A DNA stretch of 64,000 nt, taken from Paenibacillus sambharensis (GTDB lineage: Bacteria > Bacillota > Bacilli > Paenibacillales > Paenibacillaceae). The notes under the pieces were generated by a model. The model saw only the letters and a list, made by a program, of their open reading frames with translations, was not told the origin of the DNA and did not search any database. Positions within the stretch are counted from its first letter, which is position 1; each line of letters opens with the position of its first letter. The translations under genes and the position numbers were made by a program. Shown one piece after another: positions 50,798 to 60,352 of this stretch. The stretch spans positions 310,001 to 374,000 of the forward strand of contig NZ_QKRB01000044.1 of assembly GCF_003233845.1 (NCBI RefSeq), in the 5' to 3' direction.

Positions 50798-50848
50798 GAA
50801 AAAGACGGTGCGGGGATTAAACTGGTCCCCAGCACCGTCTTTTCTTTT
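50798..50848. terminator. Bidirectional terminator
   Basis: AAAAGACGGTGC with GGGGA pairs with TCCCC and GCACCGTCTTTT across a short loop. T-rich tracts are present on both strands. It separates the convergent acyltransferase and EAL-domain genes. Confidence 0.85.
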
Positions 50849-50885
50849 TGTGTATATTATTGGCCTGTAAGGAAGGCGTACCTCT

Positions 50886-52757
50886 TTAAGGCGTAACTGG
50901 AGAGGGCTGATTAAGAATACGCCGGACATAAGCTGGAGCTTCACCGGCAGGTATGGGCCGGCTGAACAGATAACCCTGTACAAAGTCGCAGCGCCAGTCG
51001 CGGAGCAGGGTGAGCTGCTCATCGGTCTCAAGTCCTTCCGCCACCACAGGGAGATTAAGCATATGGACAAAGTTGATAATAGATTCGGTCATCCTGCTCT
51101 TGTTCTGCCGGCCGCTGAGGTCATGGATGAATGACTTGTCGATCTTAACGAGATGGATCGGGAACTTCTGCAGGTAATTAAGCGATGAGTAGCCTGTGCC
51201 GAAATCATCCAGCGCGAACCGGATGCCCAGCTTCTCAAGCTGCGTCATCGTCTCGGCAGCGGATTCGACGGAAGCCATCAGACCGCTCTCCGTAATTTCA
51301 AGCTCCAGCCGGTCGGGCGGCAGCCCTGTTTCCTCCAGGATGCGGACCACTCCTGCTGCAAAATCTGGATCACCCAGCTGGACGGCGGATATATTAACAG
51401 ACATAAGGGCTTCCGGGAATAAAGGCAGCAGCTCTTTCAGATGGATTTCACAAGCCTGCCGCAGTACCCATTCACCAATCTCGATAATTGTACCGTTCTG
51501 CTCCGCAATGGGGATAAAATCAGCTGGTGACACAGGTCCAAGCCGGGGATGATTCCACCGGACAAGCGCTTCGAAGCCGCGAAGCAGGGAGGTGTCGGTA
51601 TTGAACTGCGGCTGCAGATGAAGGCTGATCTCTCCTCTTGACAGTGCGGAGCGCAGCGCCTCCTGAATTTGGCTGAAGTGGACGCTCTTGTCGGCCATGC
51701 TGGGCTCGTACATAATCGTATGGTTCTGGCCTTTCTTACGGGCTTCATGAAGGGCAGTCTCGGCCTGCCGGAGCATGGTCTCGACTGAGTCCTTCCTGGC
51801 TGCTCCAACCGCTACGCCAGCTGTAAGCGTGAGGTTGATTTCCATCCCATGAACCCGGTAAGGCTGCATCAGCTCCTGCTTGATCTTCTTCAGCTCACAT
51901 TTGAGGCTTCCCTGTATATTGTCGAGATTCTTCAGACACATCACGAATTCACCCATGCCGTAGCGGATCAGCAGGGGATCGCCGAATCTGGAACGGATTC
52001 TGTCATACATTTGAATAAGAAGCTGCTCACCTAAAGCATAACCGTACAGATGATTCAGATTCTTGAAATTATCAATTTGGGCGAACGCCACGGCGGTTTG
52101 CGAGCTGCCTCCTGCATAACGCTGCAGCTCCGTCGAAATGTGCTTGAGGTTGGAAATTTCCAAAAACGGATGTGAGAGCACGCGGAACTGACCGGCCATC
52201 ACATGGCAGAACAGCAGGACAGTCAACGGAAACAGAATAAAGACCGGGATCGCGGAATATTGGAGGTATTGCATAACAGTTTGGCGTGGCAGCAGCATCA
52301 CCCATGGAAGCATCTGCAGGGCGAGCAGGAAGCCAAGACCAAGAAGCTGGAGATTCGACATCCGGCGGTTATTCTTCTGTTCGTACCAGCGGGCAAGCAG
52401 CCCTAGAAGAGCGGCTGTTATAACGGTGCCAATTCCGGGAATGAAGCCGGCTCCGCCAAGGTAATAACGCCCGGCCGCGATGAGCAGTGCACTGAGCAGC
52501 GCGCCTCTTGCCCCGCCGTACAGCGAAGCCATCGCGACGAGCACGACTCGAAAATCAACAATTACGCCCTCGGAGACGGTTATCGGATACTGCATGGATA
52601 CGAGCCCTGCCAAACCGAAGAGAAGGCCCCATGCCCATAGTTTGACGGTACGGTTCAGATGTACCATGTAACGCCGTATATAGTTTACCAGGAATATGAA
52701 GAAACCGATATCAGCGGCGTTGCGCAGCAGGTTTATAAACACGGGCCACTCGAACAA
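50886..52757 (-). CDS. GGDEF-EAL protein, probable c-di-GMP phosphodiesterase
   Basis: The 623-residue protein has an N-terminal membrane region of the 5TMR_LYT kind (SEGVIVDFRVVLVAMASLYGG). A GGDEF-like domain follows in which the catalytic motif is GMGEF, so it should not make cyclic di-GMP but may bind GTP. The C-terminal EAL domain is intact: FEALVRWNHP, NISAVQL, ELEITES, LDDFGTGYSS, KIDKSFI and VAEGLET. Hydrolysis of cyclic di-GMP is therefore likely, perhaps regulated by the inactive GGDEF part. It complements the cyclase at 35852-36940. Confidence 0.93.
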   Translation of the reverse strand: MFEWPVFINLLRNAADIGFFIFLVNYIRRYMVHLNRTVKLWAWGLLFGLAGLVSMQYPITVSEGVIVDFRVVLVAMASLYGGARGALLSALLIAAGRYYLGGAGFIPGIGTVITAALLGLLARWYEQKNNRRMSNLQLLGLGFLLALQMLPWVMLLPRQTVMQYLQYSAIPVFILFPLTVLLFCHVMAGQFRVLSHPFLEISNLKHISTELQRYAGGSSQTAVAFAQIDNFKNLNHLYGYALGEQLLIQMYDRIRSRFGDPLLIRYGMGEFVMCLKNLDNIQGSLKCELKKIKQELMQPYRVHGMEINLTLTAGVAVGAARKDSVETMLRQAETALHEARKKGQNHTIMYEPSMADKSVHFSQIQEALRSALSRGEISLHLQPQFNTDTSLLRGFEALVRWNHPRLGPVSPADFIPIAEQNGTIIEIGEWVLRQACEIHLKELLPLFPEALMSVNISAVQLGDPDFAAGVVRILEETGLPPDRLELEITESGLMASVESAAETMTQLEKLGIRFALDDFGTGYSSLNYLQKFPIHLVKIDKSFIHDLSGRQNKSRMTESIINFVHMLNLPVVAEGLETDEQLTLLRDWRCDFVQGYLFSRPIPAGEAPAYVRRILNQPSPVTP

Positions 52758-52982
52758 TGGAGAGCATCCTCTCTGCCTTTTATGTAAAGATATGATGTCA
52801 TACAGCGATTAGCAAAGTATTGGGTAGGACTTGATGCACAGCCGCATTTCCACAACGGTTGTGCCGCTCTTCCATCTTATCGTGTCCTTGCGTTTGTAGC
52901 AAGGAAAAAACGGATAAAATTCGACAAAAAACCTGATGATTCTATCTAGGATGTGTCTAACAAGCTTCTGAAAACAAATTTA

Positions 52983-53011
52983 TTGTCAGATCGGTAAGTT
53001 TCATAGACAAT
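52983..53011 (+). promoter_or_regulatory. Promoter candidate of the YesN-YesM operon
   Basis: TTGTCA-N17-GACAAT is a reasonable sigma-A arrangement 42 bp before the ATG. The bases TTGTC and GACAA also form an inverted repeat, so a regulator could bind there. The rest of 52758-53052 shows no gene. Confidence 0.5.
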
Positions 53012-53052
53012 ACTAAATAATAACGCTTACATTATGAAGGGGCTGATAAGCG

Positions 53053-54696
53053 ATGTATCGGGTGCTGCTGGCAGATGACGAAGCAGATGTCAGGGAAGGC
53101 CTTATTCAGGAAATAGACTGGCAGGGCTGCGGCTTTGAAGTGATCGGTGTGGCGGAGAACGGAAGGGAAGCTATGGAGCTGGCGGAACGGCTGAGTCCCG
53201 AGGTGCTGGTAACGGATATCAGCATGCCGTTTATCGATGGTTTAACGCTGGCTGAGTGGATGCGGGAGAAATACCCGCTGACCAAGATTGTCCTGCTTAC
53301 GGGTTATGATGAATTTGACTACGCACGGCAGGCCGTTCGCATCGGAGTCGATGAGTACCTGCTGAAGCCTTTCTCGGCGGAAAATTTGACGGACCTGCTC
53401 GCAGCGATCCGGAAGAAGATTGAACGGGAGATTGCAGAGCGTGACGATGTCAGGCAGCTGCGCGAGCATTACCGCACAAGCCTGCCCATGCTGCGGGCAA
53501 CCTTCCTGGCTTCTCTAATGACGCGCAAGCTGTCGATGGAGAAGGTGGAGGAGAAGTCGCAAAATTATGATTTGGCACTGTCGGGCCGCTGCTATGAGGT
53601 GGCAGTTGTATCCCTGCAGACGTCCGGTGAGCATGAGGGAGCAGGGGAACATTCCCTCCGAAGCTCGCAGGACCTTGATCTGAAGCTTTACGCCGTACTC
53701 AACATAGCAGAGGAGATCTGGAAGCAGCAGGGGCTTGGCAACGCGTTTATCTATCAGGAATATGTGGTTCTGCTGTCGATTGATACAGGCGAAGAAGATT
53801 GGCAGCGGCATACTCAGCAGGCGCTTGATAATGTGCTGCGCAGTGTTGATCATTATCTGCGGCTGAAGGTGACGATTGGAGTGGGTTCGGCGGTCAGTGA
53901 CATAGCTGATGTGAAGGATTCGTTCGAGGATGCTCTGCTGGCGCTTGATTACCGGCTCGTCGCAGGATCAGGCCGCTTGATCTATATCGGTGATGTGGAG
54001 CACAGGCGGTCCGGGCAGCTGCGGTTCGATGAGCTGAAGGAACAGGCGCTGGTCCGGAGCCTTAAGGTTGGCACCGAAGAAGAGCTGGAGGCTGTACTGG
54101 ATATACTCTTCGGGGAAATTGGCGGTGAAGCGCACAGCTATAATGATGTACAAGTCTATCTGCTGGAGATTCTAACGGCCGTATTGAAGACAGCCAAGGA
54201 CGCGGACCTCACCATGGATGAACTGCTGGGAGGCAGCTTCCAGCTGTATGGGGAGCTGTTCAGGCTGTCGGGACTGGCTGAGGCGAGACGGTGGTTCCAT
54301 AAGCTGTGCGGGCGGATTATGGAGCAGATCTCAAGCAGAAGACAGCACAGCTACCGTGATATTGTGGAGCAGGCCATTAGCTATACGAAGGAAAACTATC
54401 ATGATCCGGACATTTCAATTCAGCGGGTCTGTTCTCATCTCCATATCAGTACGGGCTACTTCAGCGGCATATTCAAGAAGGAGGTCAAGCTTACCTTCGG
54501 CCAATATCTGATGCAGACCCGAATGGAGGCGGCTAAGGAGCTGCTGCGGGGATCTGCGCTCAAGGCTTTCGAAATTGCTGAGCGTGTCGGGTTCGCAGAT
54601 CCCAATTACTTCAGCTTCTGCTTCAAGAAACAGGTGGGCATATCACCTAAGGAATACAGAAGCCGCAGCCTTAAGCCGGATGAGAAGGAGGAGTGA
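53053..54696 (+). CDS. YesN-type AraC-family response regulator
   Basis: A 547-residue response regulator. The receiver domain (1-120) has the acidic pair ADDE, phosphoacceptor Asp55 (LVTDISMPF) and Lys105 (YLLKPF). A central region of about 250 residues separates it from an AraC-type HTH at the C-terminus (DPDISIQRVCSHLHIS and GFADPNYFSFCFKKQVGISP). Such regulators work with YesM-type kinases and control sugar uptake or utilisation genes. The YesM partner begins six bases after its stop. mglBAC downstream is the likely target. Confidence 0.94.
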   Translation: MYRVLLADDEADVREGLIQEIDWQGCGFEVIGVAENGREAMELAERLSPEVLVTDISMPFIDGLTLAEWMREKYPLTKIVLLTGYDEFDYARQAVRIGVDEYLLKPFSAENLTDLLAAIRKKIEREIAERDDVRQLREHYRTSLPMLRATFLASLMTRKLSMEKVEEKSQNYDLALSGRCYEVAVVSLQTSGEHEGAGEHSLRSSQDLDLKLYAVLNIAEEIWKQQGLGNAFIYQEYVVLLSIDTGEEDWQRHTQQALDNVLRSVDHYLRLKVTIGVGSAVSDIADVKDSFEDALLALDYRLVAGSGRLIYIGDVEHRRSGQLRFDELKEQALVRSLKVGTEEELEAVLDILFGEIGGEAHSYNDVQVYLLEILTAVLKTAKDADLTMDELLGGSFQLYGELFRLSGLAEARRWFHKLCGRIMEQISSRRQHSYRDIVEQAISYTKENYHDPDISIQRVCSHLHISTGYFSGIFKKEVKLTFGQYLMQTRMEAAKELLRGSALKAFEIAERVGFADPNYFSFCFKKQVGISPKEYRSRSLKPDEKEE

Positions 54697-54702
54697 TACG
54701 GC

Positions 54703-56520
54703 ATGCGGCCTGCAGCAAGGTTCCGTCTATCTTACTTTATACAGCATCTGACCCGGCGTTTGCGGGCCAGCAGTATCCGCTCTATTATGACCTGGTCGTT
54801 CTCCGTGTTCGTTGTTCTGGTTGTCATCATGGTGGCTGTGCTGCTGTTTGACCGCTTCTCGAGAACGGCTGAGCGCAGTGCTTATATAAACAGCCAGCAG
54901 ATTGTCGATCAGGTCAGCTACAACCTGGAGGATTATATTCAAAGCATGTCCCGTCTCTACCGTGCAATTGAAGTGAATATGCTTGAGGGCGGCCAGTGGG
55001 ATGGGCCAGAGGTTACGGAACGGCTTGATACAATTATGGGAAGCCGGGAGGATATCGTATCCATTGCTTTATTCGATCAGCAGGGCCGGCTGCTTGTGAA
55101 CCGGCCCTCGCTGCCTGTGCGCGCCAGCGCGCATGTCTCGGGGCAGAGCTGGTTCCATGCCGCACTGCGCGTACCGGGCCACTTGAGCTTCTCGCTGCCC
55201 CATGTTCAAAACCTGTACGCTGACAGCTATAAGTGGGTGGTGTCAATGAGCAAGGGCATCACGGTCATCCGCAACGGCAGGCCAGAGTCCGTCATACTGC
55301 TGGTAGACATCAACTTCCGGCAGATTGATGAGCTCTGCAGCCGTGTCAGTCTTGGCAAGAAGGGCTATGTCTATATTATTGATGAGGGCGCGGGGAACAT
55401 GGTTTACCATCCTCAGCAGCAGCTCATTTACATGGGGCTCAAGCGTGAGAATGTTGACGAGGCGCTTAAGGTAACTGAAGGGTATCTGGATGAAGAATCT
55501 GGCTTGAAACGGCTTAATACAACCCGGTCGCTTGCCAATATTGGCTGGAAGGTTGTTGGTGTCGCTTACTTGGACGAGGTCATGACGACAAGGGCCGAGG
55601 TGAACCGCTATCTGATCCAGGTTGTGGGTGTGGTGCTTGTGCTCGTTATTATCGTCTCCATGCTGCTGTCTGCTACGCTTACCCGCCCGATCCGGAGGAT
55701 GGAGAGAACCATGAAGGCTGTTGAACGCGGGGATTTTGCCGTGGAGCTGCCGGTTGGGGGGCCGCTTGAGGTAGAGAGGCTGTCAAGCCGGTTCAATCTG
55801 ATGCTGCGTAAGATCAGGCAGCTGATGGAGCAGATTATCGAGGAGCAGGAATCGAAGCGCAAATACGAGCTGGAGGCGCTTCAGGCGCAGATTAATCCTC
55901 ATTTTCTCTATAATACGCTTAACTCTGTCGTCCGAATGGTTGGCATGAGCAAGAATGAAGACGTCGTAACGATGATCACCTCGCTTTCCAAGCTGTTCCG
56001 CATCAGTCTGAGCAAGGGGAAGACCGTCATCACGGTCCGCGAGGAGCTTGAGCATGCGCGGCACTATCTGACCATTCAGCAGATGCGGTTCAAGCGGAAG
56101 TTCCAATTTGAGATAGAAGCAGAGGAGCAGGCACAGGATTGTCTGACTCTGAAGCTCGTGCTGCAGCCGCTGATTGAGAATGCGATTGTTCACGGCATTG
56201 AATATATGGTAGATGAAGGATTTATCAGGATAACCGCCCGCGTTACCGGGCAGACGCTGATGCTTGAAATTTGTGATAACGGGGTTGGCATGCCGCCGGA
56301 GAAGGCGTCGAGGCTGTTGTCGGCAGATGCCCCGCAGGCGCAGAAGAACAGCTCAGGAGCAGGATCGGGAGTGGGTGTCAAAAATGTCCACGACCGGATT
56401 CAGCTGTATTACGGAGCACAGTACGGCCTGAAATTTGAAAGCGAGCTGGAGGAAGGCACAACCGTGCGCATCCGCATGCCTGCGGTTGCGGCTCCAGAAG
56501 GGGAGGCGGACCATGAGTAG
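54703..56520 (+). CDS. YesM-type membrane sensor histidine kinase
   Basis: A 605-residue kinase. TM1 is near residues 28-50 (TWSFSVFVVLVVIMVAVLL), followed by a 250-residue extracytoplasmic sensor of dCACHE type. TM2 lies near 305-325, then HAMP, a His_kinase domain with His400 (QINPHFLYNTLNS), and HATPase_c (CDNGVGMP). The gene lies six bases after the response regulator. Its last codons overlap the next gene's ATG by 8 bp. It probably senses sugar, directly or through the lipoprotein encoded next. Confidence 0.94.
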   Translation: MRPAARFRLSYFIQHLTRRLRASSIRSIMTWSFSVFVVLVVIMVAVLLFDRFSRTAERSAYINSQQIVDQVSYNLEDYIQSMSRLYRAIEVNMLEGGQWDGPEVTERLDTIMGSREDIVSIALFDQQGRLLVNRPSLPVRASAHVSGQSWFHAALRVPGHLSFSLPHVQNLYADSYKWVVSMSKGITVIRNGRPESVILLVDINFRQIDELCSRVSLGKKGYVYIIDEGAGNMVYHPQQQLIYMGLKRENVDEALKVTEGYLDEESGLKRLNTTRSLANIGWKVVGVAYLDEVMTTRAEVNRYLIQVVGVVLVLVIIVSMLLSATLTRPIRRMERTMKAVERGDFAVELPVGGPLEVERLSSRFNLMLRKIRQLMEQIIEEQESKRKYELEALQAQINPHFLYNTLNSVVRMVGMSKNEDVVTMITSLSKLFRISLSKGKTVITVREELEHARHYLTIQQMRFKRKFQFEIEAEEQAQDCLTLKLVLQPLIENAIVHGIEYMVDEGFIRITARVTGQTLMLEICDNGVGMPPEKASRLLSADAPQAQKNSSGAGSGVGVKNVHDRIQLYYGAQYGLKFESELEEGTTVRIRMPAVAAPEGEADHE

Positions 56521-57490
56521 ACAAACGTCAGGCAGATGGCTGCTCCGGTTTCTGACGATCGGCCTGCTCGCGGGCATGTCGGCCTGCGGACTGCCGCAGC
56601 TGGAAAGAGACGAGCCGGCTGTAAGGCAAATTACCCTGATCGCCCCGGTGCATGCGGATGAGCTGGGGGACGCCATGCGCCTGGGTGCTGAAGCGGCCGC
56701 CAAGGAATTTGGTGCTGAGCTGTCCTATGCTCCCTTCAAACCGGAGGAGGGTTCTGCCGCCCAGCTTAAAGCAGCTGTTGAAGCACTCAAGGGCGGCACG
56801 GATGCCCTGCTTATAGACCCGGCCGACAGCCGGGTACTGGATTCGGCAGCCCTGCAGGCAGCCGATCACGGTGTGCCGGTATTCATCTTGAATGACAACC
56901 GGAGTGCAGACGGCGTACAGGCTTCGATCTCGGTCGATAACGAAGAGGCTGGCCGGAAGGCAGGATTAGCGATGGCAGAGCTGCTTGGAGAGAAGGGGAC
57001 GGTTGTTGTGCTCGGCAGACAATCGGATGACCCTGACCTGGTAGCTCGTGAGCTGGGCATCGTTAATGCGCTTAATGAACAACCGCATGTAAGCGGCCTT
57101 ATCCGGACCTCATGCGGAGAAGGCCTGGGCTCCTGCCGCAGTGTGGCCAGGCAGCTGCTGCGGGAAGGCCAGGCGGAAGGCATTATCGCTTTGGACGCTC
57201 AAGCTTCGCTTGCAGCAGCAGCCGAGGCGGAAGCGGCAGACCGGGCGGGAAGGATGAAGATTGTGACCTTCGGCAATGAGCTGAAGCAGCTTGAGCTGCT
57301 GCAGGACGGTCTGATTCATACCCTGATTGTCCAGAACGGATTCAGTATCGGATACCTGGGTGTCAAGCAGGCGGTTCTGCATTTGGCAGGCGAAGATATC
57401 GAGCGGTCGACGCGGCTGGATACCAAGGTAATCAACGCCGGCAATATGTTCTGGATGGATAACCAGAAGCTGTTATTCCCCTTTGGCTAG
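56513..57490 (+). CDS. Sugar-binding lipoprotein, probable co-sensor
   Basis: The ATG at 56513 after GGGGAGGCGG gives 325 residues; the longer frame to 56435 overlaps the kinase gene and is rejected. A lipoprotein signal peptide ends in MSAC with Cys25. The mature part has the LacI/RbsB-type periplasmic binding fold (ITLIAPVHADELGDAMRLGAE and ALLIDPADSRVLDSAALQAAD). It is translated from within the 3' end of the kinase gene and is not adjacent to permease genes directly. This matches the XylFII-LytS-YesN arrangement of clostridia, where such a protein presents sugar to the kinase. A role as a second transporter binding protein is also possible. Confidence 0.85.
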   Translation: MSRQTSGRWLLRFLTIGLLAGMSACGLPQLERDEPAVRQITLIAPVHADELGDAMRLGAEAAAKEFGAELSYAPFKPEEGSAAQLKAAVEALKGGTDALLIDPADSRVLDSAALQAADHGVPVFILNDNRSADGVQASISVDNEEAGRKAGLAMAELLGEKGTVVVLGRQSDDPDLVARELGIVNALNEQPHVSGLIRTSCGEGLGSCRSVARQLLREGQAEGIIALDAQASLAAAAEAEAADRAGRMKIVTFGNELKQLELLQDGLIHTLIVQNGFSIGYLGVKQAVLHLAGEDIERSTRLDTKVINAGNMFWMDNQKLLFPFG

Positions 57491-57575
57491 GTTGAGCTGA
57501 AGGGGATATTCTATATAGACGGATATCAAAGAGATGAGAATTTCGATAGAACACATGAGGATTTTGAATTCGCAT

Positions 57576-57589
57576 TTGAAACGCTTTCA
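57576..57589. promoter_or_regulatory. cre-like site upstream of mglB
   Basis: TTGAAACGCTTTCA matches the CcpA cre consensus TGWAARCGYTWNCW at 12 of 14 positions (mismatches at positions 2 and 3). The wider sequence TTGAAACGCTTTCAA is a palindrome around CGC, so a LacI-type operator is an alternative. It lies 106 bp before the mglB start codon. Confidence 0.55.
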
Positions 57590-57694
57590 AGCATAATAAG
57601 GCTACAGATGAGGAACACGAAGGCCGCCGGTCAGAAGCTGGCAGGCAGCGGGCCTCAGCTAAAAAAACATCGTGATCAGGGAGGTCATTTCGAT

Positions 57695-58729
57695 ATGAAG
57701 AAATGGATGTTTGGTTTGGTAGCTGGCGCAATGCTCGTAACGGCTGGCTGCGGAAGCAGCGGAGGCAATAAAGGCGGAGGAACGGCAGAAGGCGGCACAA
57801 CCCCGCAAATCGGTGTAGCGATCTACAAGTTCGATGATACGTTCATGACTGGTGTCCGTAACGCAATGACAGCTGCAGCGGAAGGCAAGGCGAAGCTTGA
57901 TGTGGTAGACAGCCAGAATGCACAGCCGACGCAGAACGAGAAGGTTGACTTGTTCATCTCCAAGAAGTACAGCGCAATGGCAATCAACCCGGTTGACCGC
58001 ACGGCGGCAGGCGTAATCATCGACAAGGCAAAAGCTGCGAATATTCCGGTTGTATTCCTGAATCGCGAGCCTGTGGCAGAAGACATGAACAAGTGGGATA
58101 AAGTGTACTACGTTGGCGCGAAGGCAGAAGAGTCCGGCACCATTTCCGGCCAGCTGATCGTAGACTATTGGAATGCACATCCGGAAGCTGACAAGAACGG
58201 CGACGGTGTTCTGCAGTACGTGATGCTGAAGGGCGAGCCGGGTCACCAGGATGCCGAGCTGCGCACGAAGTTCTCGGTACAGGCGATTGAAGATGCAGGA
58301 ATTAAAGTAGAAGCGCTTGCTGTGGATACAGCGATGTGGGACCGCGTAAAAGGCCAGGAGAAGATGCAGGCGTTCCTTGCTTCCCACGGTGACAAAATTG
58401 AAGCAGTGCTTGCAAACAATGATGACATGGCGCTTGGCGCAGTAGAAGCATTGAAGGCAGCGGGCTACTTCCAGGGCGACAAATATGTTCCGGTTGTAGG
58501 TGTAGATGCTACAGCTCCGGCTGTGCAGGCTCTGCAGGACGGTACAATGCTCGGCACGGTGTTGAACGATGCGAAGAACCAGGGGGCTGCTACGGTAGCA
58601 TTGTCTACAGTACTTGCTAATGGCGAGACGCCAACGAAAGAGAATACCGGCTATGACATTACTGACGGCAAGTATGTATGGATTGCTTATAAGAAGATTA
58701 CGAAAGACAACGTAGCCGACGCACAATAA
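57695..58729 (+). CDS. mglB: Galactose/glucose ABC importer binding lipoprotein
   Basis: The ATG at 57695 follows GGGAGGTC and starts a lipoprotein signal (MKKWMFGLVAGAMLVTAGC, Cys19). The 344-residue protein is MglB-like. A calcium-binding loop DKNGDGVLQYV is present, as in galactose-binding protein, and so are MLKGEPGHQDAELRT and NNDDMALGAVEALKAAG. It should bind D-galactose or D-glucose (or methyl-galactoside) outside the membrane. The order binding protein, attenuator, ATPase, permease is that of mglBAC. The longer frame from 57608 is not supported by a ribosome binding site. Confidence 0.94.
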   Translation: MKKWMFGLVAGAMLVTAGCGSSGGNKGGGTAEGGTTPQIGVAIYKFDDTFMTGVRNAMTAAAEGKAKLDVVDSQNAQPTQNEKVDLFISKKYSAMAINPVDRTAAGVIIDKAKAANIPVVFLNREPVAEDMNKWDKVYYVGAKAEESGTISGQLIVDYWNAHPEADKNGDGVLQYVMLKGEPGHQDAELRTKFSVQAIEDAGIKVEALAVDTAMWDRVKGQEKMQAFLASHGDKIEAVLANNDDMALGAVEALKAAGYFQGDKYVPVVGVDATAPAVQALQDGTMLGTVLNDAKNQGAATVALSTVLANGETPTKENTGYDITDGKYVWIAYKKITKDNVADAQ

Positions 58730-58743
58730 GATGTTGATGAAAT

Positions 58744-58785
58744 GAGCGGGAGGCAGCGGCAGCAAGAGCGCTGCCTCCCGCTTTC
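58744..58785 (+). terminator. Attenuator between mglB and mglA
   Basis: A perfect 14-bp stem (AGCGGGAGGCAGCG with CGCTGCCTCCCGCT) and a ten-base loop are followed by TTTC. It probably lowers expression of the ATPase and permease relative to MglB. The left arm is 12-base identical to the attenuator at 16138-16184. Confidence 0.85.
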
Positions 58786-58816
58786 ATATTAGACCCGTAT
58801 AGGGGGGCACATGGAG

Positions 58817-60334
58817 ATGGCGGAACAGTACCTGCTGGAAATGAACAATATATCGAAGGGTTTTCCCGGCGTACAGGCGTTAAGCGATGTTACGCTGCGC
58901 GTAAGGCCCGGAACCGTTCACGCGCTGATGGGCGAGAATGGTGCCGGTAAATCAACATTAATGAAGTGTCTGTTCGGTATTTACAAGCCAGACCAGGGCG
59001 AGATTTATATTGAGGGCCGCAAGGCGGAAATTCACAATTCGAAGGATGCGCTGGAGAACGGGGTATCTATGATTCACCAGGAGCTGCACCCTGTGCCGCA
59101 CCGTAATGTTATGGAAAACATTTGGCTGGGCCGTTTTCCAATGAAGGGTATCGGTCCATTCCAATTCGTGGATGAGAAGCGGATGTACCAGGATACGGTT
59201 ACGCTGCTGAAGGATCTGGACCTCGATGTCGATCCGAAGGCCAAGACGGGCTCCCTGTCCGTATCCAAGGTTCAGTCGCTGGAAATCGCCAAGGCAGTAT
59301 CGTTTAATTCCAAGGTCATCGTAATGGACGAACCGACCTCGTCACTTACCGGCAACGAAGTGGAACAGCTGTTCCGGATCATTAACGAGCTGCGCAAGCG
59401 TGGGGTTTCCATCATCTATATATCGCACAAAATGGAAGAGATTCTGCGCATATCGGACGAAGTGACCATTATGCGGGATGGAAGATATATTGGCACCTGG
59501 GCCGCTGCGGATCTGACAACAGATCTGATCATTACCCGCATGGTCGGCCGCGACCTGACGGAACGGTTCCCGGAACGCACGAATGTTCCAGGCGAGGTGC
59601 TGCTTAAGGTCGATGGCCTGACTTCCACGGACCACAAGTCGTTCAAGGACGTATCATTCGAGCTGCGGCGGGGCGAAATTCTGGGGGTTGGCGGACTGGT
59701 AGGCGCCCAGCGCACCGAGCTGATGGAAGCGCTGTTCGGACTTCGGGGCGTATCCAAGGGCACGATATCCATCGACGGCAAGCCGGTCAAGATCAGGAGG
59801 CCTGGCGATGCGAAGAAGCACGGTATCGCCCTCCTTACGGAAGAGCGCCGCGTAACCGGTATATTCCCCGTGCTGTCGGTCTATGAGAACACGATTATAG
59901 CGAACCTCGGGCGCTACCAGAATAAGCTGGGTCTGCTTAGTGAAAGCAAAGGCAGAGCGGAAGCGGCCCTTAACGTGGAGAAGCTCAGAACGAAGACGCC
60001 ATCGGTGCATACCCAGATTCGCTACCTTTCGGGCGGCAACCAGCAGAAGGTGCTGCTGGCCAGATGGCTGCTCACCGACCCGGAGATTCTGCTGCTGGAT
60101 GAACCGACACGCGGAATCGATGTCGGCGCGAAGTTTGAGATTTACTCGATTATTATTGAGCTTGCCAAGCAGGGCAAGAGCATCATTATGATTTCCTCTG
60201 AAATGCCTGAGCTGCTCGGCATGTCGGACCGTATCATGGTGATGAGCGAAGGCAGATTAAGCGGTATTGTCAGCGGCAGTGAGGCGACGGAGCAGGAAAT
60301 CATGCGGCTGGCAGCACAGCAGCGAATGGCATAA
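58817..60334 (+). CDS. mglA: Galactose/glucose ABC importer ATPase, two domains
   Basis: The preferred ATG at 58817 is nine bases after AGGGGGG; an ATG at 58811 is only three bases away. The 505-residue protein has two ATPase domains. In the first, Walker A is GENGAGKST, the signature region reads LSVSKVQSLEIAKA, and Walker B is VIVMDEPTSSL. The second has the degenerate Walker A GLVGAQRTE, the signature LSGGNQQKVLLARWL and Walker B ILLLDEPTRGID. Such tandem ATPases serve ribose, galactose and xylose importers. Confidence 0.94.
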   Translation: MAEQYLLEMNNISKGFPGVQALSDVTLRVRPGTVHALMGENGAGKSTLMKCLFGIYKPDQGEIYIEGRKAEIHNSKDALENGVSMIHQELHPVPHRNVMENIWLGRFPMKGIGPFQFVDEKRMYQDTVTLLKDLDLDVDPKAKTGSLSVSKVQSLEIAKAVSFNSKVIVMDEPTSSLTGNEVEQLFRIINELRKRGVSIIYISHKMEEILRISDEVTIMRDGRYIGTWAAADLTTDLIITRMVGRDLTERFPERTNVPGEVLLKVDGLTSTDHKSFKDVSFELRRGEILGVGGLVGAQRTELMEALFGLRGVSKGTISIDGKPVKIRRPGDAKKHGIALLTEERRVTGIFPVLSVYENTIIANLGRYQNKLGLLSESKGRAEAALNVEKLRTKTPSVHTQIRYLSGGNQQKVLLARWLLTDPEILLLDEPTRGIDVGAKFEIYSIIIELAKQGKSIIMISSEMPELLGMSDRIMVMSEGRLSGIVSGSEATEQEIMRLAAQQRMA

Positions 60335-60352
60335 TTCAAGGGGGAACTAACG

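Noticed and set aside
57659-58765. Long minus-strand open frame of 368 codons over mglB
   Set aside because: It mirrors the codon use of mglB on the opposite strand, has no ribosome binding site and no recognisable protein pattern.
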